From: Flectonema sp. DT1601
Taxonomy: Eukaryota; Euglenozoa; Diplonemea; Diplonemida; Diplonemidae
Direction of reading: 5' to 3'
Assembly: GCA_964019425.1 (NCBI GenBank)
Contig: OZ025832.1
Span: 372,001-436,000, forward strand
DNA length: 64,000 nucleotides
How positions within the stretch are numbered: the stretch's first letter is position 1; each line of letters opens with the position of its first letter. Shown one piece after another: positions 10,421 through 21,364 of the stretch. Under the pieces are notes generated by a model. That model was not told where the DNA came from and searched no databases. It worked only from the letters and a program-made list of their open reading frames with translations. Both the position numbers and the translations under genes were made by a program.

Positions 10421-11340
10421 TGTCCCATGCCTAAGTAAGTTACCAGTAAGTAGGGGTTGTCCAAGCAATATAGTTCCTTTAGTCACTTCAGTTGGTCAAA
10501 TATAAACGGTCGGGTGGTACGATCTTTATTTGATGTCTTGTGTAGTGTAGCATCTGCTTCAGGTCGTCTAGTCTCTTTATGCTCGTCAATCTAGCGGTAC
10601 CAACAACACAAACAAGAAGCATAAGACACTTGTGCCGTCTGATGTTGTCATCGACCCCCCTTTTGAGGATTCCGAGTCTCTGGGGGTAGTCATGTTTTAC
10701 CTACCTAGAGAATAAAAAGAAAAAAAAAAATAGTAATAAGAATTATAAAAAAAATAAAGAAAATGAAGGAGAACTGTTTTTTTCTTCACCGTTTTCCCTT
10801 TCCCTTCCCTTACTTTCGTCTACTTAAACAGACATTTCTTTTTTTTTTTTAGTTTCAATCGTATCATAAATAAATTACTAAAATATTTATATTAGTTTTA
10901 ACTTTTTGATACGGCAAGTATATATTAATCATTTTATTCAAACAATAATTCCTCTGCCTCACTTGTTTTACATGTCAGCATTGATAACGAAGAGTATCAA
11001 TGTGTCACGTTGATCCTGACTATGTTTTCTTTTTGTTTTGTTTCCCCCAAACTAATTTCTAAATTCATATGCCTGAGCAGCGTAAGTTGTGAGGCCTCTA
11101 TCGTTTTCCTCTTTTTGGTTATACAACTTCGAAGAACTTCCTTTTGGGAAGTATTCAAATTCTGTAAAAGAAATATGTTGTACCATCATCATGTCTGGAG
11201 CTTGTCCAACGTATTCCAAAGAGATATCTTAGTTAGGTATCCCTTAAACATTATTATTATTATTATTTAATAGGTAGCTGATAGCTGTCAAGTGCTCACG
11301 ATTTATATATTTCTGAGACAAAATCTTTTTTTTTGTTTCC

Positions 11341-11387
<47 letters not shown>

Positions 11388-12168
11388 CTTCCTGCCTAAG
11401 TGTTTGCAACCTCTCTTCGCATATTAACCTCTGAAGAAATGACTGCTGCAGTGTGACACAAAAATTTACTCCCTTTTATTTGGCTTTTTTTTTTTTTAAA
11501 TTTTTATGTTGTTGTCCCCCAGCGAAAAGATCATAATAATAACGGGCTCTAACCGTCTCGTCTGGTTCAAAACAATATCCCATTTCTACAGAGAGTTTAT
11601 TTTTTGTGTTACTCTGATCTGCAACTGGTCAATATTATTCCGTAATGATGGTTTTTCCAATGCAAGGAAACAGGTTGCAACTGAGGCCGCATTTGTCTTT
11701 GAGGATAATTCTAACGTTTTTTTATTTATTTTTTTTATTTTTTTTATTTGGTCTTTGGTGTTTTAGTCACCTGTCACTGAAACAATTTCGTACATTTTTT
11801 TTGTAGGGCCAAACATTCACAGAATTTTCCTACTAACTTTCCGCCTCATCAAAAAACTTTTAGTATTTTTAACTTGAAGTGTCCATTATGTTATTTTTAC
11901 TGATATAAGCTCTCTCTTTCTCTGTCTCTCTCTTCTCTCTCTCTCTCTCTTCTCTCTCTTTCCTCCCCTCTGCTTCATTGACCGTTTCCCTTTCAATTTA
12001 GAAGACTGCTTTCCCTAATTGAAGGACGGCTACAGGTACTGTTTCGAGGATAGTTAAATTAAAGGTATCCAAGGACACGTACGGTGGTTGTTTCTTATTG
12101 AGTTTGTTAATTAGAGAAACCTAACATTACATGCTGGGGATGAAAGCTAAAAGATGTCCCTTCTATGG
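10421..12168. other. Gene-free spacer with a 46-T tract and CT-rich region
   Basis: A T46 run occupies 11342-11387 and a CT-rich simple sequence about 11908-11970. Small open frames here have no protein-like composition. I see no gene. Confidence 0.6.
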
Positions 12169-12641
12169 TTCACTTCGCGTTGTTATTTTCCGTCGTCCCC
12201 TCAACGGAAGCCATTTCTGGACCAATCCAAGTAGTCATTTTATTATTTATGACAGCAGGTCGTGAAGTTGCTTCCTTCTTACTGTTCACTACGAAGTGAA
12301 GTAAATCGCATTACCTATTTCACGGTGCTTCTTCGCTTCGGACTTTTTCCTTCGTTTTCATGTTGACATTGCCTGCGACCCAACCGTATGATTATTTACA
12401 GGGCCATCCCTCTCTACCTTGAGGATGTTAAACCAGATTGATTCCCTTCAGACGAGTTTTAATTTATTATGTGTTTACTCATGAGTTATAAATGACTGTT
12501 ACGGTAACATGGACAAGAGGTGCTCAGCTATTTTCACGTGGCCTGCATGCGGTGTTTTATTTTTCAATCGCGTACTGCGCTGCCAGTGACAAAGTTTGGG
12601 ACCAGTTCTTTTAGTTTTTCCTTTCCGTGTTTTTAGGACCT
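12169..12641 (+). repeat. Long direct repeat LDR, copy 2
   Basis: This is the second copy of 9458-9972, in the same orientation, starting about 2.7 kb downstream of copy 1. It keeps landmarks such as TGTTGACATTGCCTGCGACC, ACTCATGAGTTATAAATGAC and GTGGCCTGCATGCGGTG. The high identity in the right-hand 350 bp points to recent duplication or conversion. Confidence 0.85.
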
Positions 12642-13374
12642 ACTCTCTGGTTGTTCTTCCTAGGGAGTGAGCGCACTGATTTAAATTGTCAAGCCAACCA
12701 CTCCGATCAATTTCTTTTTTCCTGTATCAGTTAATTGTTTTCTATGGAATATAAAAACTTCTCTCTTTTTCTCTCGTTTTTGTAAGCAGATCGAAGTACT
12801 ACACCGGTCGTGCTTTGCTAATTCGTTATGTGTTTCAGTTCGTTGTATTTTTTATTTATTTTTTTTTTAAAATATATATATTGCTGTTGGTTGTTTTCTG
12901 TTTTTCTTTTTTTTTCTTGTCAAATTCTATTTTTTTTTTCTACCTTAACCGTTTTGACTAATTGTTTACAACATATCGGGTCGTTCATTTCCTCTATTCA
13001 ACTTTCCTAAATTTCGATTGATTTGTAGTAACCCTACCAATTACTAAATGGCTGCAGAACTATTTTTTCTTTTGAATCATAGATAAAAAAAAAGGGGCTT
13101 TTGTTACAATTGTAAGTCGCCTTGTTGTTTTTTTCTTCTTCTTTTTTTCTTTTCTGTTGTTTTTTTTTTTTTTTTTTTTCCGTACGAAAAAAAAAACTAT
13201 TAATAACTAAATTTATATTGTGATTTTTAATAGCTTGTGTATAAATAGTAAGAAAAAGTGTTCCATGCAATTTGATGTACTATTGTTTTTGTGAAGAAAA
13301 GTTTATAGTGGTTTTTTTTAAAAAAAGTTTTTTTTTCCCTTCTCCCCGCACACAGGATACACAAACACCCAGCG
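12642..13374. other. Spacer upstream of the CDK cluster
   Basis: This is T-rich sequence with no credible open frame. Just before the CDK start, T-rich sequence is followed by CACACAG (ending 13354), a possible cis- or trans-splice acceptor. Confidence 0.5.
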
Positions 13375-14352
13375 ATGACTTCTTCAGCCTCCGCTCAATC
13401 GAGATACGCTCTCAGTCAGAAGCTTGGTGAAGGAACATACGGTGAAGTGTATAAGGGATATGATCAAGTTGAAGGAAAAGAAGTAGCTGTTAAGAAGATC
13501 AGAGGAGATACAAACAGCGAAGGGATCGCGAGCACTGAATTGAGAGAAATTTCGATTCTGAAAACTGTTCATCACCCGAACGTCGTTCAACTCCTCGACG
13601 TCGTCACTTTCACCCACAAAATGCACCTCGTCTTTGAGTGTTGCGATCATGACCTTCGTCAAGTTATTAAAAAACAAGCCTTTCAAGGAAGGAAATTAAA
13701 GTCCATGATGCACCAGCTGTTGAAGGGTCTTGAATTCTGCCACAACCACCGTATCATTCATAGAGATTTGAAACCACAAAACCTTTTAATAAAGGGAGAT
13801 ATTCTAAAGATTGCTGACTTTGGTCTCGCCAGAGCTTTCCAAGTACCAATCCCAGCTTACACTCACGAAGTAGTGACTCTGTGGTACAGACCTCCTGAAA
13901 TCCTATTGGGTGAGAAGAGATACTCAACTGTTGTAGACACTTGGAGTTGTGGTGCTATTATGGCTGAGATGTCAAACAAGAACCCGTTATTCCCTGGTGA
14001 CTGTGAGATCGATGAGCTGTTTCAGATCTTTAAATTACTCGGAACCCCTGATGAAGAGAGCTGGCCTGGAGTCACATCACTCCCTGACTACAAACCAGTC
14101 TTCCCAAAGTGGAACCGTCAGTCACTTCAGGGAGTCTGCAAAGATATTGACACCAGCGGTATCGATCTTCTTGAGGGACTCCTCACGTACGATCCGAAAG
14201 TTCGTATCACTGCTGCTGCTGCGGTAGCTGTATGTTATTTCTCTCTTTTTTTGAGTTTTCAGTGTTTTCAGAAAAAAGATGAATAATAAAAAAAAAAAAC
14301 AACATCAACACAGCATCCATGGTTCGCGGAACTTGACGTACTTATGCCGTAA
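13375..14352 (+). CDS. Cyclin-dependent kinase, divergent PSTAIRE helix (CDK-a, 297 aa)
   Basis: Exons are 13375-14229 and 14314-14352, joined in phase 0 by an 84-nt intron (GTATGT..ACACAG). The second exon encodes only HPWFAELDVLMP, which completes the normal CDK C-terminus; reading through the intron would give a non-family tail. The protein has a full kinase fold: Gly-loop GEGTYGEVY with the Thr/Tyr pair that Wee1-type kinases target, VAVKK lysine, [18 protein letters not shown], and T-loop [16 protein letters not shown]. The cyclin-binding helix reads IASTELRE instead of PSTAIRE, and the usual RAPE is RPPE, as in CDK9/12-type kinases. It probably works in cell-cycle or transcription control with a cyclin that differs from that of its two neighbours. 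Confidence in family membership is high, in subtype low. Confidence 0.93.
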
Positions 14353-15481
14353 ATAACTTGGTTGGGTAGCATTCAATATTTTTTTTAAAAGATTTTCTCC
14401 CACCCATTTTTTTCCCCTCACCCCTTCACTCCCCATATCATGCCAGGCATTGGTTTTTATGTAGCATTGGATATCGTGGTGGTATCGAATTGTTCTGTGG
14501 AACTCTGCATGATTTTTATTTGCAAGAGGGTTCCTCCTCTTGTTGAAGCATTCGTGTTTGAGATTACCGACCGGTCTATTCTTTTTTTTTTTTTTAAATG
14601 TCGTTTGTCACATTTCTCCTTTCATAGATTCCCTTCACGCCGCTTGTTCCTTAAAAAAAAAAAAATAATAATAATAAAAAAAAATGAATTTTTCTTTTTA
14701 GAATTTTATTTAGAGGGTAAGTTTTTTGTTCCGCATTAAAAATCAAAGCACCGATTCGTTCACATAAGGTTCTTTTTTATGTACGTTGTTGCAAAAGGCT
14801 TGTAGCAAAAAAAAAAAAAAAAAAAAATGGCGCTATGTTTAACCCCCAAAGAAAAAAAATGGAAAAAAAAACTTACTTTCTCAAGACCCCTTAGAGTCCC
14901 TCCCACAAAACTTTTTTTCACCCCCCACATTTCGTTTTTTAATCTTCCTCTCACTGTTGCCCGCTAGCGCTTGTTAGATCTTTGCTGTCCTGTTTGCGAA
15001 GTTCTGGTTTTCTAAAAAAAAAAAAAATTAAAATAATCAACAAGTATTTTTACATAACCAGTACTTCTAATTCTAATTGGGACAAGACTTTCCACACAGA
15101 CAAGTTTATGTAGTCATGTAGCCCAAGATTTATCAGACAGAAAAAAAAAAAAAAAAAAAAAAAAAAAACGGTTTCAATTGCGTAAACGTGGGTAGCAACA
15201 CATACATGTTCACAAACCTTTTTAAAGAGAAGCGCCTCCCTTTCCTATCCATTGTGTTATGTTCGTCTTTTTTTTTTTTTCTTTCTCTTCTTCTTCTTCT
15301 TACAGTAATCCATACAGTGTGTAATGATTTACTCTTTATTAGCAGGAGTGGAGAATCTTAACAGAAATGTGCCTGATGTACTGATTATTTTTATATTTTC
15401 GTTTTGGAAGTGATTTTATTTTATTCAAAAAATTAAAAAAAAAAAAACAAATTCAGGTGAAAAAAATTCTAAAATAATATA
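14353..15481. other. Spacer between CDK-a and CDK-b
   Basis: Poly-A and poly-T tracts (14807-14827 and 15140-15168 among others) lie in unique sequence. AATTCAG lies 25 nt upstream of the CDK-b start. No gene is seen. Confidence 0.55.
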
Positions 15482-16434
15482 ATGTCAAAAGAATCTCGTT
15501 ACAACCTTCTCAACAAGCTCGGAGAGGGTACCTACGGAGTTGTTTACAAAGCGAAGGATTTGGAGAAGGGAACAACTGTCGCATTGAAGAAGATTAAACT
15601 AGACACTGAGGATGAAGGTATGCCTAGTACTGCCCTCCGTGAGATCTCTGTATTGAAAGCTCTTCATCATGAGAATATCGTAAATCTGATTGATGTTGTC
15701 AGCACCAGCACCAAACTACTTCTGGTCTTCGAATTCTGTGACTCAGATCTCAAGCAGATGATGAACAGTACTCGATCGCCAGTGAAAGGAAGGAAACTAA
15801 AATCTTTTATGCACCAGTTGTTGAAAGGTCTTAGTTTCTGTCATGGTCATCGTATTATTCACAGAGACTTGAAACCACAAAACTTATTAATCATTGGAGA
15901 TAAGTTGAAGATTGCTGATTTTGGTCTGGCGAGAGCCTTTCAAATGCCACTACCTGCGTACACTCACGAGGTGGTTACTTTGTGGTACAGAGCTCCTGAA
16001 ATCCTGTTGGGTGAGAAGAGATACTCAACTGTTGTAGACACTTGGAGTTGTGGTGCTATTATGGCTGAGATGTCAAACAGATCTCCATTATTCCCTGGTG
16101 ACTGTGAGATCGATGAGTTGTTTCAAATCTTTAAAGTTCTCGGTACCCCAACTGAGGCAACATGGCCTGGAGTCACTTCAATGCCAGACTACAAACCAGT
16201 CTTCCCTCAGTGGAATAAGAAAGCTCTTCAGTCAGTTTGCAAGGATGTCGACTCTGTTGGAATTGATCTTCTTGAGAAGCTCCTCGTCTACAATCCGACT
16301 AATAGAATTACTGCAGCTTCTGCTCTTAAGGTTTGTGTTGTTTTGTTTTGTTTACAAGTTGTGAAACAGTTATTCAATCTCCTTACTAACACTTTAAACA
16401 GCACAAGTGGTTCTCCGAAACTATGATGCCGTAG
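15482..16434 (+). CDS. Cyclin-dependent kinase, PSTALRE type (CDK-b, 293 aa)
   Basis: Exons are 15482-16330 and 16402-16434. The 71-nt intron starts GTTTGT, has a yeast-like TACTAAC branch box at about 16385 and ends AAACAG. The last exon encodes [10 protein letters not shown]. The kinase is complete: [18 protein letters not shown], cyclin helix [29 protein letters not shown] and T-loop [14 protein letters not shown] with the activating Thr. This is the CDK1/2-like class that drives cell-cycle transitions. Exon 1 is base-for-base identical, as far as I can read, to that of CDK-c 1.3 kb downstream. Identity runs from three bases before ATG to 22 bases into the intron, so only the final ten residues differ. 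Confidence 0.95.
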
Positions 16435-16601
16435 AATCACATCACTGTAGATTTTAGAAAAACTGACAATTGTCTTCACGCTGATTCTTTTTTTTTAAAA
16501 AAAAGATTATTTCACCCTCTTGCTGATGGTTCTGACCTTCTGTATTCACAGAAGATAACATACGGAAGGTATCTTTTTATTTTATATTAATAGTGAACCT
16601 T

Positions 16602-16619
16602 CTCACCCACAAGGGTGAG
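16602..16619 (+). other. Perfect 7-bp hairpin downstream of CDK-b
   Basis: CTCACCC at 16602-16608 pairs with GGGTGAG at 16613-16619 around ACAA. It lies about 170 nt after the stop in the CDK-b 3' region and may be a 3'-end processing or stability element. Confidence 0.45.
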
Positions 16620-16772
16620 GGGTTGTGTTGTTCATAGATATATTTCAGCTTTGTCGCTGTTTCCACTCCTCATTTTAGATGTTCTCGTTTGGTTGTTTTG
16701 TGTTGTTACTTTTTAAAATTAATTTTCCTCCCTTCACTTCTGACAGTATTCTAATACTTTTTCGTAGTAATA

Positions 16773-17767
16773 ATGTCAAAAGAATCTCGTTACAACCTTC
16801 TCAACAAGCTCGGAGAGGGTACCTACGGAGTTGTTTACAAAGCGAAGGATTTGGAGAAGGGAACAACTGTCGCATTGAAGAAGATTAAACTAGACACTGA
16901 GGATGAAGGTATGCCTAGTACTGCCCTCCGTGAGATCTCTGTATTGAAAGCTCTTCATCATGAGAATATCGTAAATCTGATTGATGTTGTCAGCACCAGC
17001 ACCAAACTACTTCTGGTCTTCGAATTCTGTGACTCAGATCTCAAGCAGATGATGAACAGTACTCGATCGCCAGTGAAAGGAAGGAAACTAAAATCTTTTA
17101 TGCACCAGTTGTTGAAAGGTCTTAGTTTCTGTCATGGTCATCGTATTATTCACAGAGACTTGAAACCACAAAACTTATTAATCATTGGAGATAAGTTGAA
17201 GATTGCTGATTTTGGTCTGGCGAGAGCCTTTCAAATGCCACTACCTGCGTACACTCACGAGGTGGTTACTTTGTGGTACAGAGCTCCTGAAATCCTGTTG
17301 GGTGAGAAGAGATACTCAACTGTTGTAGACACTTGGAGTTGTGGTGCTATTATGGCTGAGATGTCAAACAGATCTCCATTATTCCCTGGTGACTGTGAGA
17401 TCGATGAGTTGTTTCAAATCTTTAAAGTTCTCGGTACCCCAACTGAGGCAACATGGCCTGGAGTCACTTCAATGCCAGACTACAAACCAGTCTTCCCTCA
17501 GTGGAATAAGAAAGCTCTTCAGTCAGTTTGCAAGGATGTCGACTCTGTTGGAATTGATCTTCTTGAGAAGCTCCTCGTCTACAATCCGACTAATAGAATT
17601 ACTGCAGCTTCTGCTCTTAAGGTTTGTGTTGTTTTGTTTTGTTATTCTTGACATGAACAGAGACATGTTGATTCACATTTATACTATTATTTCAGAGAAC
17701 ACAAATAATATTTAAAATAAAAAAACAGCACAAGTGGTTTTCTGAGCTTAATGTTTCGATGCCGTGA
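16773..17767 (+). CDS. Cyclin-dependent kinase, PSTALRE type (CDK-c, 295 aa)
   Basis: Exons are 16773-17621 and 17729-17767. The intron of 107 nt starts with the same 22 bases as the CDK-b intron, then diverges, and ends AAACAG. The last exon encodes [12 protein letters not shown] with stop TGA. Residues 1-283 equal those of CDK-b, so all the kinase motifs listed for that gene apply. Other AGs inside the intron (after ATGAACAG and ATTTCAG) give no family-like ending. The 338-bp spacer after CDK-b carries its own T-rich tract with CTGACAG and CGTAG near the start, so the gene is likely expressed on its own message. The two genes would make nearly the same enzyme with different C-terminal tips. 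Confidence 0.95.
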
Positions 17768-18207
17768 AGTTAGGTGATTAGTGAATCATTTGTGATGACC
17801 ACCTTTAGAATCCTTTCCCTTTAGATACTCACACACTCCCTTGTTTCATTCCCCTACCCATTTCTTTGTTAGTAGCGTCTTATTGTTATTGACAGCTCCT
17901 CATTTCTCACACAAACATTTTTTTTTTTTTTTTTTTTCTCCCCCCCCCCGATAGAACTTTTCCCCCCCCTATTCTTTTTTTCTTTTGTTGCGTGAAGTTG
18001 GAGAATTAATATCGCCACACGCAGTCTCTGTTACAAGTTTCTGACGACAACGTTGCTAATTGTGTTGATAATATTATATTCCTCTTGTCAGGTAACTAAT
18101 ATAAAGTTCTAAGTTGTTCAGGTCTAAGAGTGTGTAATTCATCAGGGACATTAGGACCACCCAGTTTGTTTATTTACATTAATTCCAACATATTCAGTGA
18201 CCAAAAC
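17768..18207. other. PABP upstream region and 5' leader
   Basis: T- and C-rich tracts at 17919-17970 are followed by unique sequence. ATATTCAG ends at 18197, 10 nt before the chosen PABP start. An in-frame extension back to 18130 exists but adds a non-conserved leader. Confidence 0.5.
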
Positions 18208-19938
18208 ATGGCCAACGCAACATCATCTTCCTCCCTGTATGTTGGAGACTTAGAGAAGGAGGTCTCCGAGGCTGTTTTGTTCGATGTTTTCAGAGAGATT
18301 GGACCAGTACTCTCAATCAGAGTGTGTAGAGATGCTAACTCAAAGGTGTCCCTTGGATACGCATACGTCAACTTCCAGAACCCGTTAGATGCTGAGAGAG
18401 CTATCGAAACACTTAACCACACCACTATTAAAGGAAAGATGTGCAGAATTATGTGGTGCAGAAGAGACCCTAGCTTAAGAAAGTCTGGAGCTGGTAACAT
18501 TTTCATTAAGAACCTTGACAGTGAGATCGACAACAAGGCACTTCACGCGACCTTCGAATCATTCGGAACTATTCTTTCATGTAAAGTAGTATCTGATGAG
18601 GACTGCAAATCTATGGGATATGGATTTGTTCACTACGCTGAAGAGAAGGATGCTGACAAAGCAGTTAACGAAGTCAACGGTATGCTTATGAACGGAAAGC
18701 AGGTTTACGTTGGTAGATTCGAGAGAAAGGAGCGTAAGCTTCAGTCTCTTCAGGAGAACTTCACAAACTTGTACGTAAAGCACTTCGACCCATCTGTGTC
18801 AGAAGATGAATTGAGAAAATACTTCGAAGAATACGGAGAAATTGAATCCTTCAACTGTCAGATTAACAAGGGAGCTGAAAACAGTGGAGTTCTTTACGTC
18901 AACTACAAGAATCACGAAGACGCATCTGATGCTATCGAAGAAGCTGATGGCGCTTCCCCGGAAGGTATCATTCTTCCAGGAAAGAAGCTTGTTGTTACCC
19001 GTCATCAGAAGAAACAAGAACGTGAATTCATTAAAAAAGCCAGTCAAAAGGAAAGACAACAAGAGCTTCTCAAATTCACTAACTTATACGTTAAGAACCT
19101 TGACGACTCCGTTACATCTGAAATCTTGAAGGAAGCCTTCTCTGAATTCGGTCAACTTATGTCCTGCAAGGTCATGACTCACCCAGACTCAATTGTCAGC
19201 AAGGGATTTGGATTCGTTTCATTTAAAGACAGCGGAGCAGCAAAACAAGCGACTGAATCGATGAACGGTCGTATGCTCTCAGGAAAGCCTCTCTTCGTTA
19301 CTCTCGCACAAAAGAAGGACGCCAGAAAGGCGCAGCTTGAGACTCTTTACCGTGGACGTGGATCCGTCAGCCCAGCCTTTGGAGGAGGTGGTATGATGAA
19401 CCCAGCAATGAACCAAATGCCGTTCATGAACAACCCAATGGGCTTTGGTTTCCATCAGGGACCTCAGGGAGCCTTCAACAACTACCCAGGTATGCAGAGA
19501 AATGCTCCAGGTATGCAAAGACCAATGACTGCTCAGCCAAACATTATGAGACAGCAGAGACCTCAGCAGGCTGCTCCATTCTCATTTGGTGTTTCTCAGA
19601 ACATGAGACAACAAGCTCCAGTTGGAATTGGAGGACCAAACAGATTAGGAATGGGTGCGAGACCAATGGGAGCTCCAACAGGTATGCCTTCAGCAGCTCC
19701 AATGGACACTGTTGACCCAGCAAAGTTGGCAACCATGACTCAGGAAGGTCAGAAGAACCACCTAGGTGAGAAGCTATTCGCTAAGATCCAGGCAACTGAA
19801 CCACAGCACGCTGCTAAGATTACTGGTATGCTTTTGGAGATGGATAACGCTGAAATTCTCAACCTCCTCGACTCACCTGATCTCCTCACCCAGAAGGTCA
19901 GAGAAGCTATGTCTGTTCTTAAGCGTCACGGACAGTAG
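18208..19938 (+). CDS. PAB1: Cytoplasmic poly(A)-binding protein (576 aa)
   Basis: Four RRM domains are followed by a Met/Pro/Gln/Gly-rich linker and a C-terminal MLLE domain, the complete PABPC layout. RRM1 starts SLYVGDL with YAYVNF. RRM2 has NIFIKNL and GYGFVHY. RRM3 has NLYVKHF and GVLYVNY. RRM4 has NLYVKNL and GFGFVSF. The MLLE core reads KITGMLLEMDNAEIL. I place the start at 18208 (MANATSSSSLYVGDL) because RRM1 follows within ten residues and the upstream in-frame stretch is leader-like. The protein binds mRNA poly(A) tails, protects them and promotes translation through eIF4G, and the MLLE domain docks PAM2 peptides. Codons are more GC-balanced than in neighbours, as expected for a highly expressed gene. 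No intron is needed. Confidence 0.96.
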   Translation: MANATSSSSLYVGDLEKEVSEAVLFDVFREIGPVLSIRVCRDANSKVSLGYAYVNFQNPLDAERAIETLNHTTIKGKMCRIMWCRRDPSLRKSGAGNIFIKNLDSEIDNKALHATFESFGTILSCKVVSDEDCKSMGYGFVHYAEEKDADKAVNEVNGMLMNGKQVYVGRFERKERKLQSLQENFTNLYVKHFDPSVSEDELRKYFEEYGEIESFNCQINKGAENSGVLYVNYKNHEDASDAIEEADGASPEGIILPGKKLVVTRHQKKQEREFIKKASQKERQQELLKFTNLYVKNLDDSVTSEILKEAFSEFGQLMSCKVMTHPDSIVSKGFGFVSFKDSGAAKQATESMNGRMLSGKPLFVTLAQKKDARKAQLETLYRGRGSVSPAFGGGGMMNPAMNQMPFMNNPMGFGFHQGPQGAFNNYPGMQRNAPGMQRPMTAQPNIMRQQRPQQAAPFSFGVSQNMRQQAPVGIGGPNRLGMGARPMGAPTGMPSAAPMDTVDPAKLATMTQEGQKNHLGEKLFAKIQATEPQHAAKITGMLLEMDNAEILNLLDSPDLLTQKVREAMSVLKRHGQ

Positions 19939-20263
19939 GAACCCCGTTTGTTGGTTTTCTCCTCTTAAAAAAAAAAAATTAACCAGTTTCCCTCATTTTC
20001 TTTCTTCTATTTTCTTTTTACCCGAAAGTATTTTTTCTTTTTTCTTCTTCCCCTCTTTCTTTCTCTCTTAGTAGTGGTGAAAGAGTGGGATTTTTCCGCA
20101 TTTTTTTTCCTCCTCCCCGATACTGTTCTTATAGTTTTAGCAAGAGCAATAAAGTCATCAGTTGGGAGTACCCCTCTACGGGTTGCTCTCTTGTTGATGC
20201 ACTCCATTCGTGTACCGACACGCATCTTTTCTTTCTAAGGAAAAGCGTAAGACTGGCGGATGC

Positions 20264-20295
<32 letters not shown>

Positions 20296-20906
20296 CAAAG
20301 GTGGCAAAGGGTGATTCTTATTGAAAGCGGCTACTACGTCTCACTTTGCCCAGATTAAAAAACAAAAAAGCCAAAAAAAAAAAAAGCAAAAGCGACACGC
20401 CAGCCTCGCAAATACTTATCTTTTTTTTTTCTCCCTATCTTTTACAATCCCTGCCCCTACTGTGACGGTCCCATGATTCCCTCCTCTCCCCACTGACTGC
20501 AAGTCGTGAATAAGAAAACTGAACAAAAAAAAAAAGCAAAAAAAAAAAAAAAAAAAAGGTGACCTGCCTTCTCTAGTAGTACGAGGGAAGATATGCCCAC
20601 AAAAATCATTAAAAAAAAAAAAAGGCAAAAAAAAAAAAAAAAAAAAAGTCCAGAAAACATTCTTGGCGAAATTTAAAAAAAAAAAAAACCAAATCAAAGA
20701 GTAAAAGCTCTGCTCACAAGGTAAGTACCTTGTGTTATGAACAAGTGCTTACCACCTGCTGGGTCCTTGTTATTCGTCAGGATAAAGTGAGTAGGGCACA
20801 AAAAAAAACAAAAAATCCACAAAAAAAAAAAAACAAAAAAAAAAAAACATGAAAATTCTAAAGAAAAAAATTCTTCCCTTTTCCCAATTTTTTTCCTTTG
20901 CGCTTT

Positions 20907-20939
<33 letters not shown>

Positions 20940-21319
20940 TCCCCTTCTTCTTTTCTTAAAAAACATACAAAATAGCAAAGACCTTAAAAATCGTAAAAAA
21001 TCTACAAAGCTGGGGATCCGAAGGAAATATGTTGAGATGGAAAACGGTGAACGAAAATAAAAAAAAAAAAAAAATAAAAAAAAAAAATCGAGCAATGAAC
21101 TACAGTGCAGAGAGAGATGAAATTTCCACCCCTTTTCCAATAGTTTTCGCTGATCTTTGGGTCTGCGAGCTGCTAGCTCCCCAGTGTATTGTGAGTAAAC
21201 GAATGAATATAAAAAGTGCTGTATGGTAGATGTGTTGCTTGTCGTCTCAAATATTTTTCTCGGTTACCTGGAAAATTAAACATCGTAAAAAAGACTGCGG
21301 TCAAATTGTTGTCTCTGGG

Positions 21320-21364
<45 letters not shown>

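Noticed and set aside
11908-11970. CT-rich tract as a promoter or origin element
   Set aside because: Simple sequence with no gene nearby and no further signal.
13949-17715. + strand frames beginning [10 protein letters not shown] in all three CDKs
   Set aside because: Alternative-frame shadows of the kinase exons; their conservation follows from DNA identity of the kinase genes.
18130-18207. Longer N-terminus for the poly(A)-binding protein
   Set aside because: The extension lacks similarity to PABP starts, and an acceptor-like TTCAG lies between it and the conserved start.
20694-21140. Minus-strand 148-codon frame
   Set aside because: Mostly Lys/Phe runs from homopolymers; no domain, no splice or start support.
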